The notes under the pieces: model-generated
Seen by the model: only the letters and a program-made list of their open reading frames with translations
Told to the model about the DNA's origin: nothing
The model's database searches: none
Assembly: GCF_013327855.1 (NCBI RefSeq)
Contig: NZ_JABUMX010000002.1
Coordinates: 1-64,000 of the forward strand
Length of the DNA stretch: 64,000 nucleotides
DNA from: Phyllobacterium pellucidum
Lineage (GTDB): Bacteria > Pseudomonadota > Alphaproteobacteria > Rhizobiales > Rhizobiaceae
Direction of reading: 5' to 3'
Position numbers and translations under genes: made by a program
In this document: positions 9,817 to 18,022 of the stretch, in pieces
Position numbering within the stretch: the stretch's first letter is position 1
Layout: each line of letters opens with the position of its first letter

Positions 9817-9959
9817 ACGGCGACATCCCGCTTCCACATTGTCGGTGTATGTCTTCTTGCGGGCGAGTGCCGCGCAATTTTTTCTAAAAGAGAATGTCGA
9901 CCCGGTGCGCACTCGTTCGTCTTAGGGAGGGAATAACCCGACAAACAAGGAGAATTGTC

Positions 9960-10373
9960 GTGAAGATCAATGCTTATCTGAACTTTGATGGAAAGTGCGA
10001 AGAGGCTTTCAACTTCTATGCCGGCGTACTCGGCGGCGAGATCGTCGCGATGATTCGTTTCGACGAAATGCCTGAAGGCAACGACATGCCGAAGGAACTT
10101 GCCAAGAATATCATGCACGCGACATTGCATATCGGCGACAACGTGCTGATGGCATCAGATGCACCGCCGCCCTATTTCCAGAAGGCGCAGGGCATGACGG
10201 TCGCCATCAACGTCGACACGCCTGCGGAAGCGGAGCGCATATTCTCTGCCCTGTCACAAGACGCGCAACACGTGCTGATGCCGCTCGGTGAAACCTCCTG
10301 GGCTCAGCGCTTTGCGATGTTTACCGACAAATACGGGACACCCTGGATCGTCAACTGCCCGAAGCCGATGTAA
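9960..10373 (+). CDS. VOC/glyoxalase superfamily protein (PhnB-like)
   Basis: 137-aa single-domain member of the vicinal oxygen chelate fold of the PhnB/3-demethylubiquinone-methyltransferase-like group. Visible signature: YLNFDGKCEEAFNFYAGVLGGEI at the N-terminus (first beta-alpha module), HATLHIGDNVLMASD in the middle, and ETSWAQRFAMFTDKYGTPW near the end, where family members bring the second beta module together. Start is GTG 9960 because AAGGAG ends eight bases upstream; the in-frame ATG at 9894 has no such signal. Substrate unknown. The gene stands alone between aat and a convergent DUF2155 gene. Confidence 0.85.
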   Translation: MKINAYLNFDGKCEEAFNFYAGVLGGEIVAMIRFDEMPEGNDMPKELAKNIMHATLHIGDNVLMASDAPPPYFQKAQGMTVAINVDTPAEAERIFSALSQDAQHVLMPLGETSWAQRFAMFTDKYGTPWIVNCPKPM

Positions 10374-10435
10374 CTGATCGCATCGGACGGCCGGCACGCT
10401 GGTGTCGGCCGGTTGAACGCAAATCTAGAGCGAAA

Positions 10436-10888
10436 TCAGCTCTTTGCCGGCGCCGGCACATCCGACTTCTGCTTGCAGCTCTTCAGCCAGACATCATAAA
10501 CCGGATGCTCGACGGCATTAAGACCAGGGCTGTCGGCAAACATCCAGCCCGAGAAGATGCGCCTGATCTTGCGGTCGAGGGTGATTTCGTCGACCTCGAC
10601 AAACGTATCCGTTTTTGGTGCCTCGGTATCCGGGCGCGTATAGCAGACGCGCGGTGTCAGCTGCAGCGCGCCGAATTGCACGGTTTCACCGATATAGACG
10701 TCGAATGTGGTGATGCGGCCGGTAATCTTGTCGAGCCCTGAAAAAACAGCAATCGGATTGGTGATCTTTTCATCTGCCCGCGCCGGAGCAATCGCGGTGG
10801 CCGCCGCAACAGCAGTGGCTGTGGCCATCACTCCAATCATCCGTGCAAACCTGGCGCGAAAGGGAACAGTCAGGGTCGAGCGGATCAT
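10436..10888 (-). CDS. DUF2155 domain-containing exported protein
   Basis: 150-aa secreted protein of unknown function. A basic N-terminus and Ala-rich hydrophobic stretch (MIGVMATATAVAAATAIA) ending APARA form a signal peptide. The mature part holds the DUF2155 core: AVFSGLDKITGRITTFDVYIGE, TPRVCYTRPDTEAPKTDTF and the conserved end segment RIFSGWMFADSPGLNAVEHPVYDVWLKSC, with two cysteines that could pair. ATG 10888 opens the signal peptide directly; the frame remains open upstream with unlike sequence. It lies 80 bp downstream of the NDUFA12-type gene, a linkage common in Rhizobiales. Confidence 0.88.
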   Translation of the reverse strand: MIRSTLTVPFRARFARMIGVMATATAVAAATAIAPARADEKITNPIAVFSGLDKITGRITTFDVYIGETVQFGALQLTPRVCYTRPDTEAPKTDTFVEVDEITLDRKIRRIFSGWMFADSPGLNAVEHPVYDVWLKSCKQKSDVPAPAKS

Positions 10889-10968
10889 TGCACTTCCGGG
10901 GTTAGCGGTGTCGGGGATTTCGATTCCAGCCAGTCGATAATGATCAATTGTGGCAGAAGAAGATCGGA

Positions 10969-11373
10969 TCAGGCACCAGGCGTCCAGGCATCGTAATCGC
11001 CGGTGACGGTCGGACGATTGTCGCCATGGGCAATGGAGCCCTTGGGGCGATAAGCGGCTGGTGAACCGGTCAGATTCGGCTGGTGGCTCTTTTCCCAGCC
11101 ATATGGCTTGTAGTTTTCCTGCGACGGGGGCGTGTCGACCCGGTGGTGCATCCAGCCGTGCCATCCAGCGGGAATCGCCGAGGCTTCCGCATAGCCATTA
11201 TAGACGACCCAGCGGCGCTTGCGCCCTTCCGAATCGAATGTGCTGAGGCCCTCGTAATAAATATTGCCGAGTTCATCCTCGCCGACCTTCGTACCCTTGC
11301 GCCAGGTAAAGAACCGGGTCCCGAGCGTCTGCCCGTTCCACCAGGTGAAAAATTGGGTGATGAAAGTCTTCAT
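10969..11373 (-). CDS. NADH:ubiquinone oxidoreductase subunit NDUFA12 family protein
   Basis: 134-aa homologue of the mitochondrial complex I accessory subunit NDUFA12 (B17.2), one of the few accessory subunits already present in alphaproteobacteria. Conserved features: FFTWWNGQTLGTRFFTWRKG, VGEDELGNIYYEG, RRWVVYNGYAEASAIPAGWHGWMHH and a C-terminal YKPYGWEKSHQPNLTGSPAAYRP. The start is ATG 11373, which begins MKTFITQFF as in homologues. It is expected at the matrix/cytoplasm-facing arm of complex I; the nuo operon itself is not in the window. Confidence 0.93.
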   Translation of the reverse strand: MKTFITQFFTWWNGQTLGTRFFTWRKGTKVGEDELGNIYYEGLSTFDSEGRKRRWVVYNGYAEASAIPAGWHGWMHHRVDTPPSQENYKPYGWEKSHQPNLTGSPAAYRPKGSIAHGDNRPTVTGDYDAWTPGA

Positions 11374-11449
11374 GGCAATCCTCGAACGATCTCGTTCAGC
11401 CTTTGGCAACTCAAGGGTTTATGGCGGTATCACCAAGGAATGGCAAGGG

Positions 11450-11938
11450 TCAAGTTGCCGCGTGAGCGGGTGCCAGCCGCAATTTGAAACCGGCATGGCT
11501 CTTCTCGAATCCGAGCCGCTCGTAAAAGCGGTGGGCGTCCGGGCGCTTGGCATTCGAGGTGAGTTGCACGAGCGCGATATCGCGCTCGCGCGCAACATCG
11601 AGACAGTGGTTGATCAGTTTTGCCCCAATGCCCTTACCGCGCATGTCGGAGCGGGTCTGCACCGCCTCGATCGCCATTCGTCGGGTACCACGGCCAGTCA
11701 TCGATGTTACGAACGTAACCTGCGCCGTGGCGACCACCTCGCCGCCCAGAATGCCAACGAAGAGCAGATCATTGGGACTGGACTCGATGGCGGCGAAGGC
11801 CCGCACATAGTCAGGCAATGCTGCAGGATCGGTCGTATCGCCATGACCGCCGATTGTGTCGTCGGCAAACAGCGCGATCAGCGCGGGAAGATCGGCGCGC
11901 GTCGCTTCCCGGAAAGTAACATCAGTATCGACGTTCAC
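11450..11938 (-). CDS. GNAT family N-acetyltransferase
   Basis: 162-aa acetyl-CoA-dependent acetyltransferase. The GNAT fold is shown by FREATRADLPALIALF (strand 1/helix 1), the acyl-CoA loop QTRSDMRGKGIGAKLINH (R/QxxGxG/A form) and ALVQLTSNAKRPDAHRFYERLGF, the common C-terminal arrangement. The start is GTG 11938, whose bases overlap the upstream gene's stop (GTGA), so translational coupling is likely. Substrate unknown. Second of two consecutive but different acetyltransferase genes after gatB. Confidence 0.85.
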   Translation of the reverse strand: MNVDTDVTFREATRADLPALIALFADDTIGGHGDTTDPAALPDYVRAFAAIESSPNDLLFVGILGGEVVATAQVTFVTSMTGRGTRRMAIEAVQTRSDMRGKGIGAKLINHCLDVARERDIALVQLTSNAKRPDAHRFYERLGFEKSHAGFKLRLAPAHAAT

Positions 11939-12444
11939 GGCGCCAGCTCGTAGCCAGTCAGTGATTTCTCGAAAACAACGACCGAGATACCTGAATTCGG
12001 CTCGCCCCAATTGTCGATCCGGTTATTTGTCCGCTCGAATCCCCTGCTTTCATAAAAGCGGATAGCTTTCTGATTTGCCTCGATAACTTCAAGCTGCATC
12101 GAGAAGACGCCGGGAAACGCGCTTTCGACTTCGGCCAGCAGCAGCGAGCCGACGCCCTGCTTCTGGCGCTCGGGGTGAACATAGAGCTGGTTGAGGATCG
12201 ACAGCCTGTGATCCTTCTGCGAGGCATAGGCCATGCCGAGAATATCGGCACCGTCATCGGCGATGATGAACTCCGAATAGGGCTTGGCCAACTGCTTCTT
12301 CAACGCGTCCAGCGAATGATAGCGGCCGGTGATCGCCTTTACCCTCTCGGCTCCATATACGTCGTCATATGTTGCGTGCCAGGTTGTAACCAGCATTTCG
12401 TGGACGGCGTCGAGATCCTCTTTCGTGGCGCTGCGAACCCACAT
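11935..12444 (-). CDS. GNAT family N-acetyltransferase
   Basis: 169-aa acetyltransferase. Motifs: VRSATKEDLDAVHEMLVTTW at the N-terminus, LYVHPERQKQGVGSLLLAEVE for acetyl-CoA binding, and QLEVIEANQKAIRFYESRGF at the C-terminal half. It starts at the base following the gatB stop and overlaps the next acetyltransferase by four bases, so gatB and both acetyltransferases look like one transcript. It shares only the fold with its neighbour, so this is not a recent duplication. Substrate cannot be predicted. Confidence 0.87.
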   Translation of the reverse strand: MWVRSATKEDLDAVHEMLVTTWHATYDDVYGAERVKAITGRYHSLDALKKQLAKPYSEFIIADDGADILGMAYASQKDHRLSILNQLYVHPERQKQGVGSLLLAEVESAFPGVFSMQLEVIEANQKAIRFYESRGFERTNNRIDNWGEPNSGISVVVFEKSLTGYELAP

Positions 12445-13947
12445 TTACTCGACAATCCCCAATTTCGCCTTGACGAGATCGCTGACCGCCTGCGGGTTGG
12501 CCTTGCCACCGGTTGATTTCATCACCTGGCCGACAAACCATCCGGCGAGCGTCGGTTTCGCCTTTGCCTGTTCCACCTTGTCCGGGTTGGCGGCAATGAC
12601 GTCATCAACAGCCTTTTCGATCGCGCCGGTGTCGGTAACCTGCTTCATGCCCCGGCTTTCAACCAGTTCGCGCGGGTTGCCGCCTTCGGTCCAGAGAATC
12701 TCGAAAAGGTCCTTGGCGATCTTGCCGGAAATCGTGCCTTCCTTGATCAGGTCGAGGACAGCGCCGAGCTGGTCGGGCGATACCGGTGATTCCTCGATGC
12801 CCTTGCCCGCCTTGTTCAAAGCCCCGAGGAGATCGTTGATCACCCAGTTGGCGGAAAGCTTGCCGTCGCGGCCCTTGGCTACGGCCTCGTAATAGTCGGC
12901 AATGGCCTTTTCGGTAACGAGGATCGACGCGTCATAGACCGACAATCCCTGCTCATTCACAAGGCGCAACTTCTTGTCGTCCGGAAGCTCGGGTAGATCG
13001 GCCTTCAACGTATCGACATAAGCCTGTTCGAACTCGAGCGGCAAAAGGTCCGGGTCGGGGAAATAACGGTAATCATGCGCCTCTTCCTTTGAGCGCATGG
13101 AACGTGTCTCACCCTTGACCGGATCGAAAAGCCGGGTTTCCTGGTCTATGGCGCCGCCATCCTCGAGGACACCGATCTGGCGGCGGGCCTCATATTCGAT
13201 GGCCTGTCCGACAAAGCGGATCGAGTTGACGTTCTTGATCTCGCAGCGCGTCCCGAACTCACCGCCCGGACGGCGCACCGACACGTTGACGTCGGCGCGC
13301 ATCGAGCCTTCGTCCATGTTCCCGTCGCAAGTGCCGAGATAGCGCACAATAGTGCGCAGCTTCGTCAGATAGGCCTTCGCCTCGTCCGAGGAACGCAAAT
13401 CGGGCTTCGATACGATCTCCATCAGGGCGACGCCGGACCGGTTGAGATCGACATAGGACATGGTCGGGTTCTGGTCGTGCAGTGACTTGCCCGCATCCTG
13501 TTCGAGGTGCAGCCGCTCGATGCCGATTTCTATATCTTCGAAGTCGCCTTTGCGGTCAGGCCCCACCGAGATGGTCATCGTGCCCTCGCCGACGATGGGC
13601 TGCTTGTACTGCGAGATCTGATAGCCCTGCGGCAGGTCGGGGTAGAAATAGTTCTTGCGGTCGAAGACCGACTTGAGATTGATTTGCGCCTTGAGTCCGA
13701 GCCCTGTCCGGATCGCCTGGCGCACGCACCACTCATTGATCACCGGCAGCATGCCCGGCATCGCCGCATCGACCAGCGACACGTTGGCATTCGGCTCGGC
13801 GCCGAACTCGGTCGATGCACCGGAGAACAGCTTCGAGTTTGAGGTTACCTGGGCATGGACCTCCATGCCGACAACGATTTCCCAATCGCCTGTGGCGCCG
13901 GATATGAAACGCTTTGGGTCGGGCGTACGGGTATCAACTAAAGTCAT
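12445..13947 (-). CDS. gatB: Aspartyl/glutamyl-tRNA amidotransferase subunit B
   Basis: Subunit B of GatCAB, which amidates mischarged Glu-tRNA(Gln) and Asp-tRNA(Asn); 500 aa. The catalytic N-terminal cradle shows [32 protein letters not shown] and [21 protein letters not shown]. The C-terminal helical and YqeY-like tail includes [14 protein letters not shown] and the final [25 protein letters not shown] 13947 gives [14 protein letters not shown], in line with rhizobial homologues; an in-frame ATG at 13959 would add MTGS and cannot be ruled out. gatC and gatA are not adjacent. Confidence 0.96.
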   Translation of the reverse strand: MTLVDTRTPDPKRFISGATGDWEIVVGMEVHAQVTSNSKLFSGASTEFGAEPNANVSLVDAAMPGMLPVINEWCVRQAIRTGLGLKAQINLKSVFDRKNYFYPDLPQGYQISQYKQPIVGEGTMTISVGPDRKGDFEDIEIGIERLHLEQDAGKSLHDQNPTMSYVDLNRSGVALMEIVSKPDLRSSDEAKAYLTKLRTIVRYLGTCDGNMDEGSMRADVNVSVRRPGGEFGTRCEIKNVNSIRFVGQAIEYEARRQIGVLEDGGAIDQETRLFDPVKGETRSMRSKEEAHDYRYFPDPDLLPLEFEQAYVDTLKADLPELPDDKKLRLVNEQGLSVYDASILVTEKAIADYYEAVAKGRDGKLSANWVINDLLGALNKAGKGIEESPVSPDQLGAVLDLIKEGTISGKIAKDLFEILWTEGGNPRELVESRGMKQVTDTGAIEKAVDDVIAANPDKVEQAKAKPTLAGWFVGQVMKSTGGKANPQAVSDLVKAKLGIVE

Positions 13948-14165
13948 GCTGCCTGTCATTCCTGGCTCATTCGTGTGTTCTATTGGCTAGTGCAATCCGC
14001 TCGGTCAGGCAAGTGTTTCTCATATGCGAATGGCTGAAAGCCAAGCCCTAATCCCTCTGATGCAATAGCAAGCAGGGCAGACACGCAGTAATACACCGAC
14101 TTGGCGCATGCCAAACACCGTGATTAACTGAGTGCGTCAGATGGGGATCGGGGGCGACACCTGAT

Positions 14166-15914
14166 ATGGCAGATGAACGTGTCAAACGACGACTCGCTGC
14201 GATTTTCGTCGCCGACGTGGTAGGCTATACGCGCCATATGGAGCAGGATGAGGCAGGCACCCTCTCCCGTCTGAAGGCCCGGCGCCGCGATGTTCTCGAC
14301 CCGCTGCTGCTCCGTCACGAGGGGCGTCTCGTTAAAATTCTCGGCGATGGAATTCTTGCGGAATTTGCCAGCGCCGCAAGCGCGGTTCGCTGCGCCGTGG
14401 AACTGCAGCGGGACATGGCCGCGGCCAATGAAGGACTGCCCGAGACGCGCCAGTATGTGCTGCGCATCGGTATCAGCCTCGGCGATGTCATCGTCGAGGG
14501 CAAGGACCTCTACGGCAACGGCGTCAATCTCGCCGTAAGGCTCGAAAGTCATGGCAACGCCGGCGACATAACGATCTCGTCCAACGTATTCGATCAGGTC
14601 TGTCGTGAGGTCGTTGCGGAGTATGACGATCTCGGGCCCGTTTCGATGAAGAATTTCGCCAAGTCGGTTCATGCCTACCGCGTCCGGCCGTGTCCGCAGC
14701 AGCCGCCAGGAGCGGATGGTGGTCAGTCCACGCCATTGTCGTTGCCGCCGCGGCCGTCCATTGCGGTACTGCCGTTCAACACGATGGGCGCCAATGCCGA
14801 GCATGGCGCCTTCGCCGATGGGCTTACCGAAGACCTCATTACCGAGCTTTCGCGCACGCCCGGCCTTTTCGTCATCGCCCAGCATTCAGCCTTTGCCTAC
14901 AAGGGAAAACCAGTGGACGTCCGCCAGATCGCCACCGAGCTTGGCGTGCGTTACCTGCTCGAAGGAAGCGCCCGCCGTTCCGCAGAGAGAGTGCGCGTCA
15001 ACGTTCAGCTCGTAGACACGCTCGGCGGCGGCTACCTGTGGGCCGAGCGATACGACCGTGAGATCGAGGATATTTTTGCGGTGCAGGACGACGTGGCCGC
15101 AAGGATCGTGGAGGCGCTTGTTGGACGACTTATCGTCCCGCCCATGCGCATTCGCCCAAAGAGCATGGAAGCCTATGATCTTTGCGTGCGCGCGCGCTCG
15201 CTTGGCTGGAATTCCGCCGGATCCCCTGAAGCCATCTACGAATCCATCGTCCTGCTCCAGCAGGCGATCGCAATCGATCCATCTTACGCCGAAGCCTATG
15301 GCTGGTTGGCATTCAATCTGTGGTCCACCTGGGCAAATGCCATGGATGCTACCGGGGACAATCGCAGACTGTCGCTTGAAATGGCTAGAAAGGCAGTGGC
15401 CCTCGATGCCAATGACGCTCAAAGTCGCTGGATATTGGGTTATCTCCTTGCCTATGAAGGGCGATGGTCGGAATCGGACGCGGCGTTCGATGCAGCGATC
15501 GCAATGGATCGGAACTCGGCGGACGCGTTGATCTTTCGCGCAGAGCTTCTCGCCTTTGCCGGACGAGCGAGCGAAGCCATGGACGTCATGGAACAGGCGT
15601 TCAGGCTAAATCCGCATCCGACCGCCTCATATTATTGGGAACAGAGCCTCGTATATTACGTCGCCGGTCAATATGAAAAAGCGATCGAAACCGTGCGCCG
15701 CGGCCCCGCATACCGCACTGGGGCCCGACGCATTCTTGCGGCAAGCCTTGCGCAGGCCGGGAATCTGAACGAAGCCCGCCAGGAGGCAGCGCTCTTCATG
15801 GCCAACAACCCGAACTTTTCCATCGGAAAGTGGGCGGAATCGCAGCCATTCCGCGATCCGGAGACGCGGCAATTGTTTGTCGAGGGATATCGCAAGGCCG
15901 GGCTGCCCGAGTGA
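14166..15914 (+). CDS. Class III adenylate/guanylate cyclase with TolB-like and TPR domains
   Basis: 582-aa soluble protein. The N-terminal class III nucleotidyl cyclase domain (about 8-170) keeps the metal-binding aspartates D17 (FVADVVGYT) and D61 (KILGDGILAEF) and the transition-state pair N121 and R125 (GVNLAVRLE). The middle (about 195-330) resembles TolB N-terminal domains (IAVLPFNTMG, GLTEDLITELSRTPGLFVIA, YLLEGSARRSAERVRVNVQL). The C-terminus (about 340-560) is a run of TPR-like helices. This cyclase-TolB-TPR layout is frequent in rhizobia, which carry many such paralogues, so cAMP synthesis in response to an unknown ligand is the likely role. It is monocistronic, divergent from gatB. 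Confidence 0.88.
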   Translation: MADERVKRRLAAIFVADVVGYTRHMEQDEAGTLSRLKARRRDVLDPLLLRHEGRLVKILGDGILAEFASAASAVRCAVELQRDMAAANEGLPETRQYVLRIGISLGDVIVEGKDLYGNGVNLAVRLESHGNAGDITISSNVFDQVCREVVAEYDDLGPVSMKNFAKSVHAYRVRPCPQQPPGADGGQSTPLSLPPRPSIAVLPFNTMGANAEHGAFADGLTEDLITELSRTPGLFVIAQHSAFAYKGKPVDVRQIATELGVRYLLEGSARRSAERVRVNVQLVDTLGGGYLWAERYDREIEDIFAVQDDVAARIVEALVGRLIVPPMRIRPKSMEAYDLCVRARSLGWNSAGSPEAIYESIVLLQQAIAIDPSYAEAYGWLAFNLWSTWANAMDATGDNRRLSLEMARKAVALDANDAQSRWILGYLLAYEGRWSESDAAFDAAIAMDRNSADALIFRAELLAFAGRASEAMDVMEQAFRLNPHPTASYYWEQSLVYYVAGQYEKAIETVRRGPAYRTGARRILAASLAQAGNLNEARQEAALFMANNPNFSIGKWAESQPFRDPETRQLFVEGYRKAGLPE

Positions 15915-16005
15915 CGCTGCCCGGCCTTCACAAGACTGTTGTTTGGCCTTCCCGCTAATCGATGGGATAGTTTGACCTGTCAGGCAATTGAAAAGGGAGG
16001 CAGTC

Positions 16006-16389
16006 ATGCAGACTCTGCTAGGCCGAATTTTCAGTGGTGCCGCCGTTGCAGCGATATTCGCCACCGGTGCGCTCGCACATCACGGCTGGTCCTGGGCCGA
16101 AGCCGACCAGATCGAACTGCGCGGCATTATCCGGGAAATCTATATTGGGCCGCCGCACCCGACCCTTGATGTCGAAACCGCGAGCGATGGGCTTTGGCGC
16201 ATCGAACTTGCCAATCATAACCAGACCACGCGCGCCGGCTTCATCGAGGGGTCGGCAAAAGAGGGTGATGAAATCGTCGCGCTCGGCAACCGTTCCACCG
16301 ACCCGCAAGAGAAGCGTATGAAAGCGGTGAGGATTTCGGTCGCGGGCAAGACCTATGATCTTTATCCCGAGCGTATAAAAACGCAGTGA
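16006..16389 (+). CDS. DUF6152 family exported protein
   Basis: 127-aa exported protein. A signal peptide (IFSGAAVAAIFATGALAHH) is followed by HHGWSWAEADQIELRGIIREIYIGPPHP and a small OB-like beta domain (LWRIELANHNQTTRAG, GDEIVALGNRS, RMKAVRISVAGKTYDLYPER). The HHGW motif after the cleavage site and the GxIxxIxxxxPHP pattern are typical of the DUF6152 family. ATG 16006 is preceded by AAAAGGGAGG. The stop overlaps the next gene's GTG start, so the two form a pair. Function unknown; metal binding through the N-terminal histidines is speculation. Confidence 0.8.
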   Translation: MQTLLGRIFSGAAVAAIFATGALAHHGWSWAEADQIELRGIIREIYIGPPHPTLDVETASDGLWRIELANHNQTTRAGFIEGSAKEGDEIVALGNRSTDPQEKRMKAVRISVAGKTYDLYPERIKTQ

Positions 16390-16862
16390 GCAGCGGTTTC
16401 GTCGAGCTGCTGCAGGGACTCTCCGAATGGCCGGTCGCCGTGCTGCTGCGGCGCTATCAGATTGCATATCTGATCGCCAACGCCGTCCATATCATATCCG
16501 TCGGCCTGCTCATCGGCGCCATCGTCACGCTTGATCTTCGCATTCTCGGCCTGTTCAAGCAGTACCCTGTGAACATGCTTGCGCCGCCTCTCATCCGCGT
16601 AGCGGCAACGGGCATCGCGCTTGCCATGATGACCGGGTTCATCCTGTTCACCGTGCGGCCGGTAGCATACGTCAACAACCCTGCCTTCCTTGCCAAACTT
16701 GCCCTGATCGCGCTGGGCCTGGGCAACGCATTGCTGCTCAGCCGCAGCCGGTCCTGGCGGTTCGAAAAGCAAGTGTCCGGCGGAGCGCGCATCGCCGCGC
16801 TCATATCGTTGACCGTCTGGATATGCGCCGTCATTGCGGGACGCTGGATCGGCTTTATCTAG
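16386..16862 (+). CDS. Integral membrane protein of the DUF6644/DUF2214 type
   Basis: 158-aa inner-membrane protein with four predicted membrane spans (YLIANAVHIISVGLLIGAIV, VAATGIALAMMTGFILF, LAKLALIALGLGNALLL, IAALISLTVWICAVIAG). The His in the first span (ANAVHIISVGLLIG) is conserved in relatives and could bind haem or metal. Start is GTG 16386, overlapping the preceding stop (GTGA). It pairs with the exported DUF6152 protein, so they probably act together in the envelope. It converges with the SET-domain pseudogene, overlapping its end by four bases. Confidence 0.72.
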   Translation: MSSGFVELLQGLSEWPVAVLLRRYQIAYLIANAVHIISVGLLIGAIVTLDLRILGLFKQYPVNMLAPPLIRVAATGIALAMMTGFILFTVRPVAYVNNPAFLAKLALIALGLGNALLLSRSRSWRFEKQVSGGARIAALISLTVWICAVIAGRWIGFI

Positions 16863-17304
16863 TCGTCGTCCTGCATGAACGTCGTATCGTCCCGTTGCAT
16901 GTAGCCGTCGGGTACCGGCTGCACCGCATAGTCGAGCGTCAGTTCTTCGCCTGCGGCGATGGAGCGTATTGCCCGCATGGTGCGATAGTCGGCGCGCCGA
17001 TCTCGATACTGGGATTGAAACTGTGGTTGATAAAGCCGTAGCTCGTGCGCAAGGGACGAACCAGCAGCATTTCGCCCGGCAGCGCATTCCATTCCATTTC
17101 CGTCAGCAAGACCGGGTAACGCTTCGCTTCCACCAACTGACCATCGAGAACACAAAGTACCTCGTCCCTCGCCCAGGCACGGCTGGTGAAAAGCCCCTGC
17201 CCCTGCAGCCCGCTTTTTGCCACGTATGTATCGGGAATAGTCTCGATAAGCGCTTCGCCGTTGAGGAAGATTTCGGCGCAGGTATCGATCGTCGGCTTGC
17301 TCAT
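16859..17304 (-). pseudogene. SET domain-containing protein, disrupted by a frameshift
   Basis: The start ATG 17304 opens a SET-like frame: KSGLQGQGLFTSRAWARDEV (I-SET start) and then SYGFINHSFNPSIEI, the NHS core. This frame then runs into an early stop at 16939. The remaining SET signature, DYRTMRAIRSIAAGEELTLDY, continues in another frame to the stop at 16859. Joining the frames within 16991-17003 (sequence TCGGCGCGCC on the coding strand), as if one base were missing, restores a normal SET fold of about 148 residues. The intact product would be a small lysine methyltransferase-like protein. It overlaps tetR by four bases (ATGA). Sequencing error, a real null allele or a polymorphic site are all possible. 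Confidence 0.8.
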
Positions 17305-17930
17305 TCTTGATCCATCTCCCGCAAGACCATGTTCTTGAAGTGCTCAACCAAGGCATCGCCCTCCGCCCGCTCGACCGAGATGGCAAGGCGCATCGTTGCT
17401 TCGCCAAGCTGCATGATGAGAAAACTCGACCGTTCGAGTTCGGTCCGGTCGGCAACGGGATTGACGCGTGCACGGGCGCTCGCCAGTACCGCGCCATTGA
17501 TGCGGCTATCGGCAAGATCGATATCGCGCAGCGCCTTGTCGGCCTGCATGCCGGACCAGATATCGCGCATTACCGGCTCGGCCAGGAACATAGCATAATA
17601 AATATCGATCAATTCGCCGAACGCCCGGCGCAAACCCACCTTGTCGCTAACCCCTTCCAGTCCTTCGGCAATGCATTGCTGGCCGGCCACATTATAGCGC
17701 TCCGCCAGCGTCCGAATGATTGCCGCCTTGTCGGGGAAATACTGGTAGAGCGAACCGATCGATATGCCTGCCATTTCGGCGACATCGCTCATGCGCATGG
17801 CATCGCTGCCGCTTTTTTCAATGAGCGCCGAGGCGCACGCCAATATGCGCTCAACCCGTTCGCGGCTGCGTTTCTGGGTGGGTTCACGCCGCGTCCCCGT
17901 CTCTGTTGCCACGATGCCAGTGTCATTCAT
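17301..17930 (-). CDS. TetR/AcrR family transcriptional regulator
   Basis: 209-aa repressor. The N-terminal HTH domain is clear: TQKRSRERVERILACASALIEKSG, MSDVAEMAGISIGSLYQYFPDKAAIIRTLAERY. The C-terminal ligand-binding region is helical with no recognised pocket. The gene is divergent from the NmrA/DUF1772 pair, with a 92-bp region holding an inverted repeat between them, the classical layout for TetR control of both itself and the divergent operon. The stop overlaps the start of the SET-domain gene downstream. Confidence 0.9.
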   Translation of the reverse strand: MNDTGIVATETGTRREPTQKRSRERVERILACASALIEKSGSDAMRMSDVAEMAGISIGSLYQYFPDKAAIIRTLAERYNVAGQQCIAEGLEGVSDKVGLRRAFGELIDIYYAMFLAEPVMRDIWSGMQADKALRDIDLADSRINGAVLASARARVNPVADRTELERSSFLIMQLGEATMRLAISVERAEGDALVEHFKNMVLREMDQE

Positions 17931-17935
17931 GAGTA

Positions 17936-18010
17936 TTCCTCACATTTTTCTTGACTCCTATAATATGAGGATTTATCACATTTGCAAATATGAGACTTCC
18001 TCATATTTAA
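17936..18010. promoter_or_regulatory. Probable TetR operator between tetR and the NmrA-like gene
   Basis: A perfect 10-bp inverted repeat, AATATGAGGA (17962-17971) and TCCTCATATT (17998-18007), is separated by 26 bp. Related half-sites lie at 17986-17995 (AAATATGAGA) and 17936-17948 (TTCCTCACATTTT). The region is AT-rich and contains TATAAT at 17959 and TTGACT at 17951. Repeated half-sites in a divergent TetR intergenic region suggest cooperative binding of two dimers; this is an inference. Confidence 0.65.
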
Positions 18011-18022
18011 TGGGAGCTGAAA

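Noticed and set aside
10389..10412. GGCCGGCAC/GTGTCGGCC hairpin between the VOC gene and DUF2155
   Set aside because: Nine-bp stem but no T-rich tract on either strand, so it is not called as a terminator.
11450..12444. Duplication of an acetyltransferase gene
   Set aside because: The two adjacent GNAT proteins share only fold motifs; their sequences outside the acetyl-CoA loop do not align as a recent duplicate.
16991..17003. Programmed ribosomal frameshift in the SET gene
   Set aside because: No slippery heptamer, spacer and pseudoknot arrangement is evident; a single missing base is the simpler explanation.
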